From the NCBI GenBank assembly GCA_018873225.1, contig JAEILZ010000001.1:3596001-3660000 (forward strand): a stretch of 64,000 nucleotides of DNA. The letters run 5' to 3'. A model generated the notes under the pieces. It searched no databases. It was not told the DNA's origin and saw only the letters and a program-made list of their open reading frames with translations. Source of the stretch: [Phialemoniopsis] sp. UDSM-2020 (taxonomy: Eukaryota; Ascomycota; Sordariomycetes; Thyridiales; Thyridiaceae). The translations under genes were made by a program, and so were the position numbers. Positions 10,854 through 21,234 of this stretch are shown piece after piece; within the stretch, counting starts at the first letter, position 1; each line of letters starts with the position of its first letter.

Positions 10854-12593
10854 ATGTCGGGATTTGAAATCGCAGGGGTGGTCCTTGGATCGATTCCGCT
10901 GATTATCTCGACCCTGGAACACTATGGCGACGGCCGATCGAAACTTTTGATGTGGCGCAGATTCGACCGTGAGCGGAGAAGCCTCATCCGTGATCTCGGA
11001 ACAGAGAGGTTCAGACTCAAGACTGTGTGCGAGAAGCTCCTTCTTGGACGTGTCCCCCATTCGAAAGTTGATTCTATGATCGAGAATCCATTTGGAGATC
11101 TGTGGAGCGAGAAACAGATACAAGAGACGATCCGATCCAGATTGTGGGACCGCGTCAAGATATTCAGAGAGACCATCGAAGCTGTACACCAAGCGATTGA
11201 GGAATTACAAAGACGAGCCGATACGCTCACAGAACATAACGTCTCCGAGCTACAGAAACTCCTCTTCACGTTCAATCGGGCAAACTATAGCGATCTTCTG
11301 TCGACAATACGTGATGGCGTTTCCAAACTCGAAAACTTGATAGACCGAAATATCGAGCTTGAGCCTGAGCGAAAGATTCAGTCTCAAGGCAAACTCTGCA
11401 ACATCCTTCGCTCTTTGTCAAAAAGCTTGTTTTGGGCCTTGCGATCTAGCCTGTCCTGTACTTGCAAACACCACGTGAGCCTCCGGCTTGAAAGTCGATC
11501 CGTGATAGTAACCCCGTTGGAAGAAGATGATGAAATCATGAGAGACATACTATTCCGAGTTGCTCTTTCCTACGAAGATCACAGGTTGAACAAGAGCACA
11601 GAATCGAGTCGAATATGTGTGTGGGAGGAGCTGCAGGCTCAGTCAATACCGCGACCGAAGCTGCAGTCATTGTCGACGAAGGCAACTCTATTATCTAAGC
11701 AGTCTTATAAAGGCAAGCAACGTGTCCAGAAAAGTTTGAGATTCGCTGCAGCTCAAGCAAGCAGTTCAACGACAACAACATTGGTTGAGACAGAGCTCAG
11801 GATCAACACAGCTAGCACAATTCCCAGGCTGACAACTGGTATGACGAGCATTGTGTCAGCAAACTCGGGGACATCCATCAACCTCTGTGAAAGCTTGGGC
11901 AAGGATCAAAGCCAGCCTACCGGGCAATGGCCCGGGACCATCATTGACCAGCGATCACATATACGGAGATATGCTGTGTCTCCGCTTCCGACCTCAGCAG
12001 GCCAAGATACAGGCGACTGGTCTATCACTTCGCTGAAAGATATTTTGGAAGATAGACACTGTTCACAGTTTCTTTCCTATCGTGCTCGCCTCAAACTTGC
12101 GGTGGTTATTTCTTCTAGCGTCCTCCAACTTTACGATACGCCCTGGTTTCCCGACAACCTAAGCAGCAACAGTATCTGTTTTCTCAAAAAGTGCGACGGT
12201 ACGGATTTCGATCAACCTTTCATCATGAAGAGATTTCCGCAAACAAACTCGATTCGAGTCAACCACTACGATGGCCACTTCAGAGGTAACACGACGCTTC
12301 TATCGTTGGGTGTGATTCTGATAGAGCTTCACAAGGGCGAAAGCATCAACTCTTTTCGTAAACCCGAGGAAGCGTCGTTGCCTTACGCTCAGCACACCAT
12401 TGACTACCTCACCGCCGGAAGGGAGATGCGAGAGGTCTACAGAGATAGCTCCAATTATGGGACTGCGGTTATGCGCTGCGTTGAAGGCGACTTGCACAAC
12501 CACTGCACCGGTTTTGATGATAAGGACTTTTGTCACGATGTGTACGCGAGTATCATCACACTACTGGAAAAGGATCTGCAAAACGCCTCTTGA
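10854..12593 (+). CDS. DUF7580 family protein (degenerate kinase-like C terminus)
   Basis: A single exon encodes 579 residues from MSGFEIAGVVLGSIPLII. An in-frame ATG nine codons upstream exists, but MSGFE is the usual start of this fungal family and has the better context (TTCACCATG). The N terminus has a hydrophobic segment (about residues 5-17) followed by a long helical region to about 190, similar in style to HeLo-like or prion-inhibition domains. The C-terminal part (about 360-579) has the look of a protein-kinase lobe lacking catalytic motifs: LKLAVVISSSVLQLY, DNLSSNSICFLKK, then LSLGVILIELHKGE corresponding to kinase subdomain IX. Such proteins are common and expanded in Pezizomycotina, often near incompatibility-type genes; their function is not established. 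Assignment to DUF7580 is by pattern recognition of these blocks. Confidence 0.78.
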   Translation: MSGFEIAGVVLGSIPLIISTLEHYGDGRSKLLMWRRFDRERRSLIRDLGTERFRLKTVCEKLLLGRVPHSKVDSMIENPFGDLWSEKQIQETIRSRLWDRVKIFRETIEAVHQAIEELQRRADTLTEHNVSELQKLLFTFNRANYSDLLSTIRDGVSKLENLIDRNIELEPERKIQSQGKLCNILRSLSKSLFWALRSSLSCTCKHHVSLRLESRSVIVTPLEEDDEIMRDILFRVALSYEDHRLNKSTESSRICVWEELQAQSIPRPKLQSLSTKATLLSKQSYKGKQRVQKSLRFAAAQASSSTTTTLVETELRINTASTIPRLTTGMTSIVSANSGTSINLCESLGKDQSQPTGQWPGTIIDQRSHIRRYAVSPLPTSAGQDTGDWSITSLKDILEDRHCSQFLSYRARLKLAVVISSSVLQLYDTPWFPDNLSSNSICFLKKCDGTDFDQPFIMKRFPQTNSIRVNHYDGHFRGNTTLLSLGVILIELHKGESINSFRKPEEASLPYAQHTIDYLTAGREMREVYRDSSNYGTAVMRCVEGDLHNHCTGFDDKDFCHDVYASIITLLEKDLQNAS

Positions 12594-13817
12594 CTTAGAG
12601 GCAGATAGTTGCTTGGGCGTGCAGGGCTGGCAAAGCTGGTGTTTCTGAGAGAAGTTTCTGGTACTCTTGTCTTGCAACTGGTTGTCTTTGGAACGCCACT
12701 CTTCTGCAGAAAAACAAACAGAGCTGTTTTCAAATAACGATTTCAGTGCTGGTATAATGAGCTATCAAGAATCAAATGCTAGTGTGGCCTTCAAGATAAA
12801 TCTCAGAGCCTGAAATCTACATTGTAAAAAAAAGAGAAAATCAAAAAGTAGTAGAGGAAAGGAAAAATGTGAGAGGAAGAAAGAGAAAAGGAGAAAAGGA
12901 GAAAGAAAAGTAGAAAGAAAGAATAGAAGAAATGAAAAACCAAGAGAGATAAGATGGAAAAAAAAAGAAAGTGATAAGCACGCCGAGATATAGAAAGATC
13001 CTAAACGTATGACCAAGCTTGAAGGAAGATGTATATGAGGAATGATACATGATGAGTTGATACATGGAAGTCTAAACCTACATTTCGACACTGATTCGAA
13101 AATACTGAATCTGATAGCTATAATATGCAAGCCATTCGTGATCGGACTGATTGTAAATGGCCAAGAAAATCCTGGGTTCTCATATGACTACACTCATACG
13201 TGCAACCCAACATTTCCCTCTTATGCCATGCCTCGTGCTGAGTATAAAGATTACAGGTTTATCAAACGCCTACGAATTCTTGAAGGGGCAATTCTAGCTT
13301 GCTCCGAAACCCGATTAATTGCATCACCGCACAGCGGGATTTGGAGGACACACGTATATCCACTTCGACGTAGGCTGCTGTAACAACACGATGTGTTGAC
13401 AGCGAGTTGCACAGGAAGAATCTTGGTTTTGACAATGATTAGTTTTGTCAAGACGTTTATGAAGGAACTGTTGTATTGCTCGAGGAGGGGTTCAAAGATA
13501 CCTACTGAAAGGGATAATATAACCGCGAAAGACAGAAGCACACTGCAGCGACGTCTCGGCTGTCTCGACTACCTCAATAAGTTGTTTTCGAACAAGTATC
13601 GAGGAGCGGTATGAGAATGCATGCACATCGAAAGAATAACCAAAGTCAGAAACAAGGGCTTGTGGGTCAGTCGTGTTACTCAACCGCTTCGGGAAGGTCC
13701 TTGTACTCTTCGTATTGGCGCAATTAGATCCGAACACAGCAGGATGTCCAAAGCGACTGTGAGTCACTCACTCATCAAATACTCATAATGATACTGTAAG
13801 ACTCACCTGCGTCACCA
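12594..13817. other. intergenic with homopurine tract, no gene seen
   Basis: The interval between the DUF7580 gene and the GNAT promoter contains only short non-coding-looking ORFs. Positions about 12831-12990 are a homopurine tract on the plus strand. The remainder is moderately AT-rich without recognisable elements. Confidence 0.6.
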
Positions 13818-13824
13818 TATAAAA
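13818..13824 (+). promoter_or_regulatory. TATA box of the GNAT gene
   Basis: TATAAAA, 84 bp upstream of the ATG at 13902, with a pyrimidine-rich leader between them, as in many fungal core promoters. Confidence 0.6.
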
Positions 13825-13901
13825 CACTATCTCAGGTCTTCTTCCCCGCGACAAACCTGTCTCCCCAACCTAAACACAATTGCAATCGATCGAGCCCCAC
13901 A

Positions 13902-14648
13902 ATGGACGCCGAAATCACCGTCCCAACCGTCCCGGCCATCGCGGAGCCCACCCCGCCGTCAGCCCCCGCCCCCGCCTCGGAGGCAACGACAACGACGGCG
14001 GGCCCCGATTCGGACCCCTCCGCCGGCGTCCCCTTCCCCCCGCCCCCGATCCTGACCCTGGACCGCATCACCATCCGGCCCCTGCACATGCGCGACGTCC
14101 CCGCCATGGTCGCCAAGGCCGACGACGAGGGCGTCGCCGCCAACATGTCGAACCGCTTCCCCTACCCCTACACCCCCGCCAAGGCCCGCGAGTTCCTGAC
14201 CATGGTCATCGCCAACGCGGCGCACGACTACGCCATCTGCTTGAAGGAAAAGCCGGAGGACCTCGTCGGCGTGATCGGCATCCGCATCCACGGCGACGTC
14301 GAGTGGCGCACGCGCGAGCTGGGCTACTGGGTCGCGCGCGAGGTCTGGGGCCGGGGCATCATGACCGAGGCGACGGTCGGGTTCTGCCGGTGGGCGTTTG
14401 ACGAGATCCCCGAGATGCGGCGGATCGAGGGCGGGTGCTACGGGCACAACGCCGGCAGTGCGCGGGTCATGGTCAAGGCCGGGTTCACGCCCGAGGGCAC
14501 GCGGCGCCTGGCCATCGAGAAGAACGGCGTCATGACCGACGCGAAAGTGTTTGGCCTGCTGCGCGAGGAGTGCCCCGGCGTCAAGTCCAAGACGGTGACC
14601 GGGACGCACGAGGAGGAGCTGAAGAAGACGAAAGGGGGTGGTTGTTAG
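13902..14648 (+). CDS. GNAT-family N-acetyltransferase (RimJ/RimL-like)
   Basis: A single exon of 248 residues. Residues 1-48 are a Pro/Ala/Thr-rich disordered lead. The acetyltransferase fold begins at LTLDRITIRPLHMRDV (about 49) and runs to about residue 225. The acetyl-CoA-binding motif A is visible as REVWGRGIMTEAT (R-x-x-G-x-G), preceded by the strand pair VGVIGIRIHGDVE and ELGYWVA, and followed by NAGSARVMVKAGFTPEG, where the conserved Asn and GF-x-x-EG of the Acetyltransf_3 family sit. These enzymes move acetyl from acetyl-CoA to an amino group; the substrate here is unknown. Codon use is extremely GC-rich at third positions compared with the accessory genes to the left. It is convergent with the trehalase gene. 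Confidence 0.87.
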   Translation: MDAEITVPTVPAIAEPTPPSAPAPASEATTTTAGPDSDPSAGVPFPPPPILTLDRITIRPLHMRDVPAMVAKADDEGVAANMSNRFPYPYTPAKAREFLTMVIANAAHDYAICLKEKPEDLVGVIGIRIHGDVEWRTRELGYWVAREVWGRGIMTEATVGFCRWAFDEIPEMRRIEGGCYGHNAGSARVMVKAGFTPEGTRRLAIEKNGVMTDAKVFGLLREECPGVKSKTVTGTHEEELKKTKGGGC

Positions 14649-14953
14649 GGGAAAGGGGGGTTAGTGTGTTCAGTTCGAACGGCGCTTTATTCGTTTATTA
14701 TACCATTCACAGCGAGAGAAGAGAGACAAGAGACGAATTTACAAGGAGTGTTTAGTAGCCATTACTGTTACGAATTACTTTAGACAGAAAGGTATAATGC
14801 CTAAGACAAAGGCTAGTCGTCATATCAAAAAGGGGGTATCGTCCCAAGAGACTCGATCGATACCCAAGTAACGTCAAGATAGACCCGTTATTCCAAATCC
14901 AGAGCCAAAAACAAACGCCTCTCAATCCCCATGTGCTTCATCGCTTCATTCTC
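14649..14953. other. convergent 3' region, no gene seen
   Basis: About 300 bp between the 3' ends of the GNAT and trehalase genes. It must carry both polyadenylation signals. No other feature is visible. Confidence 0.5.
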
Positions 14954-17181
14954 TCACCTCTTGCGGCCAAACTTCTTCACAAACGACGCGTCGAAAGGGT
15001 CCAGCTCGACCGCCCTCCGCGGCAGGCCGCGCTTCTCGGGCGTCACGTTGGCCGCCGTGATGTTGCCGCAGTCGGGCCGCTTGAGCTGGCTGCCGAAGGT
15101 GTCGGCCGTCCAGATGAGCACGCCGTTGGTCCACCCGAACCCCTCGACGACGGCGTACTCGCCGCCGCCTCCCGCGACGTTGGTCGCGTTGTCGCCGTAC
15201 TTTTCAAACATGGTGCCCTTGTCCTCGGCCGAGAGGCCCTGGAGCTGCGGGGTCTCCGACGTCGAGCCGCCCGTCGCGTACCACGTGCAAAAGGTCGAGT
15301 CGACGTAACGCTGGCCTAGACGCAGGGCCAAGTCCTGCACGTCCTGCCAGGCCGGGTCGTCCTCGCCAAAGGTGGCGGGCGTGTTGAGCAGGCCGTCCAT
15401 GAGGGTGTGCATCAGCGGCGGCCACACGTTGGGCTGGTCCCACTGCTGGCCCGTCTTGAAGTTGGTGGCCGGGATGCCGCCGGCGCGGTCGTCGAGATAC
15501 TTGGCGACGCGGGCGTAGGCGTTCTTGACGGCGAGCGGGTTGTTCTTGAGGCTGACCGGGGCGGCACCGGTCCACCAGGGGTACAGCTGGCCGATGAAGA
15601 AGAGGACCTGCTGGCCGGCTGGGGCCGTCGAGTTGTCGAGTGAGTCGGCGTCGGCGTCGGCGGGGATGTAGATGTTTTGCGCCTTGGAGGTGAGATTGTA
15701 GTCGAAGTAGCTGAAGAGAGTCTCGTTCCACAGGACGTTGTACATGGCGTCGCTGCGGTTCTTGGCCATATCGGACCACTTGGACGCCTCTGTCGAGTTG
15801 CCGGTCATGTTGAGGTACTTGCCGATCTGGATTTCGTTCCAGTAGAGGATGGAATTGAGGTCGACAGCCACCATGCCGCTCACGTTCAGGGAGCGCAGGG
15901 GGAAGTAGACGTCCTTGGCTGCGTCGTCGGGTCGGGCGATGAAGCGAGTGCCGTAGTCAAGACCCGACTCTGCGCCACTGGCCAGCTCTGCGTAGAGCAA
16001 TGCCTTTTGCGAGTCGTTCAGGGGCGTAGTCTCGGGGTAGATTATACCCGACTCAGCATAGTAAGACTTGTTGCTAGCTGTGACGAAGTCCTCCCTGTAC
16101 GATTCGGGTCGCGGTTGGGTGTTGGCAACGCCATATCTATAAGTCAAAGCTTGTCAGTACCCTACTCTGCGCATTACATAATGACTGAAATCGACTCGTA
16201 CCTCTGGAGCTTGTAGGTCTTGCCATTGGCAGCCGTAACCTCCACCGAGCGGTTGTTGATAAAGAAGTCGTGCTCCTTGATCAGCAACGGGACCGCGCGT
16301 TCGAGGATGCTCGTGTCATTGGTGTGCTTGATGTAGATGCGCACCATCTGCGACAGCAGCGGCGGCTGCGAGCGGTTCAGGTAGTAGATGCGGGCGCCAT
16401 TGGGTACAAAGCCGATCTTGTCGACAAAGTCGAGGAAGTTCTCGATGGTGTTCTTGGCGATGTTGGTAAAGGCTCCCCCCGTGCGCAGCAGGCCCTCGAG
16501 GATCCAGTACGAGTCCCAGTAGTAGGGCTCGCGGAAGCGGCCGCCGGCGACGACAAAGGTGCGGTTGACGGGGATGAAGCTGTCCTCGCACTCGGTGCAG
16601 TTGGTGGCGGAGCCCTTGTAGCGGCGGGTCAGGTCGGGCCAGATGTCGACGACCTTTTGCACAAACTCCTTGATGACGGTGTCGTTGAGCTTGTTGAGGA
16701 ACTGCGGGTCGGTGTTGAGCTCGTTGTCCGGCACCTCCTCGAGCTCGCCGCCGGCCGGCGCAAAGTAGTTCTTGAGAAAGTCGTTGAGCTCGGTGTTGTT
16801 GCTCAGCGGCCTGGTCAGGTTGTTGAAGGCGGCAATAACCTGGTCCAAGGGCTTGGTCGTCGGCCTAAGGGCATCGAAACACAGAGGTCAGTACAAGTGC
16901 GACTGAACACACGTTTTCGTGGTTGGCCTTGTGCGCGTGCGACGGTGACTTCTGCCATGCGCATAGTAAACCGGATATCGCGGGGTCGAGGGCACTTACA
17001 TGTCGACAAAAGTCTTGGAGTCGGTAAAGGGCTGGGCCAGCTCAACGCCCGCAAGGACGTCTCCATGGCAGTAAATGGGCGAATCGCACGGAGCAATGAC
17101 TGAGCCGTTGATGTACAGCGCATTGGCGGCAGAGGTCAAGGTGGCGGCCACCGCCGCGATCCTCGAGAAGCTGGGCGTCAT
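14954..17181 (-). CDS. secreted trehalase, glycoside hydrolase family 37
   Basis: Three exons, 17181-17000, 16864-16202 and 16136-14954, with introns of 135 and 65 bp, give 675 residues. The enzyme cleaves trehalose into two glucose molecules. A signal peptide covers about residues 1-22 (MTPSFSRIAAVAATLTSAANA), so it should act outside the cell or in the wall or vacuole. Both family signatures are present: AGGRFREPYYWDSYW at 167-181 and QWDQPNVWPP at 513-522. The likely catalytic acid is Asp342 in ESGLDYGTRF and the base Glu613 in YAVVEGFGWTNGV, by analogy with bacterial TreA. Many N-x-S/T sites suggest heavy N-glycosylation. The N-terminal regulatory and Ca-binding region of cytosolic neutral trehalase is absent. 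The C-terminal tail ends in a basic stretch (KKFGRKR). Confidence 0.95.
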
Positions 17182-19157
17182 GGTTTGGGTGAGAGATCAC
17201 CAAGATGGCGAGCTAGCTAAGGTATGTAATGCGCACGCAAAAATGATGTTACAAGCTCTTGAGAGCTTCCGCGACCAGATGAAGGACACGAGACAGAGGA
17301 GACCTGGGTATCTAATATGTTGGGCAGGTGGGGAGCATCATCTTTTTAAACATTTGGCCGAGCTCGGTCATGGCGGAGCTTGGTAGAGTGGCCGCCACGA
17401 GAAGCTTCAATGTTGATCTGCATGCAAGTCAGGGCAAAGACCACACGCACGCCGCTACGTACCTACGCACGCGCGTGAGGGGAGCTAAAGCTAAGGTACC
17501 GCATCACATCGCATCTACCTTAACAACCAAACTTTGGACAACCCATGACTCCGGGAGCAGTAAAAAAGACCAGCGTGTGGGGATCCGATGCCGATCACTG
17601 ATGAATTGACTCCCGCAGTGTGATTCTGCAGGTGTGGGTGGCTCCCCCAGTAGGCCTGCCTGCTTTTTTTTTGCGACAAATCCCAGGTTGAGATTGGACG
17701 TGTCAGCCATGATGCAGGCACTCTCGTGACGGAGCGATTCAAGGCTTTCCAGCAACGAGCTTACTGCTCAATCTAGCTCACTGCTGCACCCACTGTCGTA
17801 CGAGGCCCCAAGCGCGAGGCTGTCTGTCTGAATACCAAGTAACTTGCCCACCCTTCCGAGGACTCTCCCAACAAGAAAACACACTTTCGATAGTCCGCGG
17901 TCGTGTGAGTACAGCCTCTGCGACACGGCACTGGGTCGATGACGGAGTCCAAAACACAAATAGACACTTCCAAGCCTTTTCTCGCTGGCATGGAAGCTTT
18001 GGTGGAAAACGGGGCAGAAGCAAAGAAGCAAAGAAACAGAAAGGACGAGGAGTGGGCCAAGATCATCCCCCGCATTTTAGCGTACCGGAATAGTACCGCG
18101 ACCCCCTGTAAGTCGCTAGGCCGATTGGTCTGTCGGTGGGCTTACAGCCAAGACGGGCAAGCCAATACCCCACTGTCAGTGCCTAGCTCTAAGGTGACGT
18201 CAATCAACTGGTGTTAAAAAGCTCCCACTTCTGGGGGTTTTTGGGGAAAACGCAGCAGGGAAGGAAAAAAAGGTTTAGTTAGGCCTCGAGAGGAGAAAAG
18301 AGATGGTGTGGTGTGGCTGGCCGTTGGAACAAGGCACGCAAGCATTTGACATCTTCAACTCGCTTAAACAATGGAGACCGCTGACGATCATGGTTCGTCC
18401 CTCTGGCTGTGTGTCTCCGTCTCTCGGTACCCGAAATCGTGATGATGGCGTGGTCTGATGTGGCATGCCCGTTACGGCCCTGCATCTGCCCTGGTCCAGC
18501 ATTGGCACTATGTCAGTGGCTGGTGTTGCTCCTACTGCAGACGACATCCAGAGTTATCAAACCCCGCATGCAAGTGAATCCTCTGCACAGATCAGAAAGT
18601 CCATCGGAGTCTCCGAAAGAGCTCCCCCGAACCGTGCTGATGGTGCATATTGATACACGATACAACCTTGGCGTTGGTCACAGATTCACTTGCTTAGAGC
18701 TCTCGACCTGCTTAATCGGGCGATTGTCAAGAGACGAGCTGAGGAAAGACCCCTACCGAGTACACAAAAATGTAGGGTCTAGATGATATCGGACCGTAGT
18801 ATTCGGTGTTTGCATAATATGACTGTCAGCCAAGAGCTCCCGAGGCACTTTAAGCACACCGACAGTCCTTTGGCTTCACTAGCTACACACTTCAGGACTT
18901 AGAGTGCTGACTGCCGCTCAAAAGATCCACCACATATGTAGCCAGGTAAGCACATTGCAGTAACCGCGATCATCGCTCTGCAGAATCGGTCCGTTAGCAC
19001 TAGAGCCTCATCAACGCCGCCCGAAAGCGCGGTGCTAAGCAGTCTTGAGGCGGTCTGTCTTCCCAACGCCACATCTTCAGGTGAGGCTTTACGGCATTAT
19101 TTAGATTTACACGTAGTTCTATGGCGTGTAGGCTCTATAGCATGACCATCGCGGTTC
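17182..19157. other. intergenic, no gene seen
   Basis: About 2 kb upstream of the trehalase gene and downstream of the threonine aldolase gene. Several ORFs of 60-125 codons overlap one another in different frames and have no coherent composition. Nothing else could be supported. Confidence 0.5.
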
Positions 19158-20680
19158 TTACGCAGCAGTCCTCTCCTTCATAGCCTGCCGCAGCACCTTC
19201 TCTAGCTTCGGGATCGTCTCCTCCCTTCGTTGGTAGATCTGATAATGAACAACCAGCCTGCCGCCCCCTAGCTTCAGCCCCTGCTCCTTGCCGAGCTCAA
19301 TGAACCTCGCTTCGTCGACGCCCGACCCCTTGAGGTCCAGCCAGCACATGTTGGTCTGCACGGGGTACGCCACTTTGCCGCCGAGCTCCTCCACCCACAT
19401 GCTCTCGATCTGCTTCGCCAGCTCGTGCGAGTGCCGCAGCAGGCCGCCCTCGCCGCTGGGGCCCCGGCCGAACGTCTCGTCGACGGCCACCCGCGCCGCC
19501 GCCGTCAGGGGCCCCGGCTGCCGCAGCCCGCCGCCGATGCTCTTGCGCACCCAGCGCGCGTGCTTGACGACGTCGCGCGGGCCGACGACGACGCTGCCGA
19601 CGGGCGCGCCGAGGCCCTTGGAGAAGCACAGCGACAGCGTGTCGAAGCACGCGCCGAACTCGGTCAGGCTGCCGCCGCCCGAGGCGACGACCTCCCAGAG
19701 GCGCGCGCCGTCGCAGTGCATGCGCAGCCCGTTCTCGCGCGCCCAGGCCGAGATGCGCTGGACCTCGGAGAGGGGCATGACGGTGCCGGCGAGCGTGTTC
19801 TCGAGGCTGACGACGCGCGTCGGGCAGGTGTGCACGTTGTCGTCGAGGTGCGCGTTGGCCTGGACGTCCTCGAGGGTGAGGTAGACGCCGTTGGAGGGCG
19901 TGACGGTGGTGAGCATGGCGCCGCAGAGGGAGGCGACGCTGGTGAGGTAGGTCAGCATGTTGACAGTTTCTGAGAAACGTAGGTGTGTCGTAGACGTAGA
20001 GATTGCGGTCTGATTGTACGAGAGGGGGCATAAGACTTACCCGCCGGCCTCGTGCTGCACAATGTGCGAGCGCTGGTCGCAGAGTACGGCGTAGGGCGGC
20101 TGCGTGAGGAGCGCGCGCAGGGCGACCTGGTTGCCCATGGTGCCGGACAGGACGAACAGCCCGGCCTCCTTGCCACAGAGAGCGGCGCAATGCTCTTCGA
20201 GGGCGATCGTGTTGCCGTCTTCCTCAAAGACGTCGTCGAGTAGCGTGCATGACTGGATAGCAGCCAGCATGGACGGCGTCGGCGTCGTCATTGTGTCGCC
20301 TGTGGAGTGTGTTAGTAGAGCCTCATCATGAAAGACATCGCATCTCCATGTGCCGGGCTAGCCCAGAAATACTGGAAAGACATACTTCTGAGGTCGATTC
20401 CCGCCGCGCCAGCAGCGCCGACCCATGCATTGTGAGCGCCAGTCCCGTTTGTCGTCGCGGCCTGCGCCATATCTGCGGATGTCTGCTGTATTGAGCGTCG
20501 TTGAGAGGTGTAGAATGTCCTTATCGCCGTATTGACTGCAGAAACGGCAGCTCTTCGCGGGGTAAAAGCACCGGTGCCGGACCGGACGCGGATGGGGCGA
20601 GCCGATCTTGTCAATAGCTTGCACAAGGGACTCGATATGAGCGCCATGGGGGAGATGATGCTCTGGCAACTCGACTTCAT
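19158..20680 (-). CDS. GLY1: L-threonine aldolase (low-specificity, PLP-dependent)
   Basis: Three exons, 20680-20386, 20299-20041 and 19938-19158, with introns of 86 and 102 bp, give 444 residues. The enzyme splits threonine or allo-threonine into glycine and acetaldehyde. The family start DLRSDTMTTPTPSML spans the first splice, HEAGG leads across the second into VASLCGAML, and the PLP lysine is Lys292 in LCFSKGLGAPVG, with Asp261 in HCDGARLWE binding the cofactor ring. The second acceptor (CTCACCAG before CGTCGCC) is chosen because the earlier AG gives the wrong frame. Residues 1-65 are rich in Ser and Arg with almost no acids, which suggests a mitochondrial targeting sequence. An internal Met (MAQAATTNG) could start a cytosolic form. 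Confidence 0.93.
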
Positions 20681-21234
20681 GATTGTCGTCGACGTCGAGC
20701 GCCCCCTTAAATAAACGTGGCTCCTGTCAATTGATGTCCTGGCCTCGTGGAGTGTGACCTCCGCGATTTGACACTGCCGAAGCCGGGAGCATCTCGAAGC
20801 CGACCCGCTTGCGTAGGTCGACGCGGGGACCGAGGCCTGCCTAAAATCAGGCGCCTTATCTAACCCTAACCCGCATACCAAAAGGGGCAATTCCGTGTAA
20901 AGAGACGTCGATGGAACGCGCAATGCTGCAGCTCGAAGGCGCGCCTTGCACTTGACATGGACAACTTGATTAGGCTGAAGAGAAAGACGATGTATTATGC
21001 TTCTACTAAATGCAGTAACAATCTAGCTTATTCCCATTATGACCGGGTCAGATCAGTCCGACTGTCCTGCCTGAACCCCCTTTTCATCCCAAAACGCCCA
21101 AACAAATGTCGAAAGAAGGACCGAAGAGCCAAGGCAGCTGCCGCAAGCAGAATCCCTAATAGATGCAGAGAAGAGAAATAAGAAAGAGACTAATGGATGC
21201 GCCCTCACATTCGATCCGTACCTCTGCGGTTCGT
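20681..21234. promoter_or_regulatory. threonine aldolase upstream region with telomere-like box
   Basis: Upstream of the aldolase start is CTAACCCTAACCC at 20860-20872, two copies of the fungal telomere repeat, on the minus strand GGGTTAGGGTTAG about 180 bp before the ATG. A TTTATTTAAG TATA-like stretch lies about 25-35 bp upstream of the chosen ATG. No gene is seen in the rest. Confidence 0.5.
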
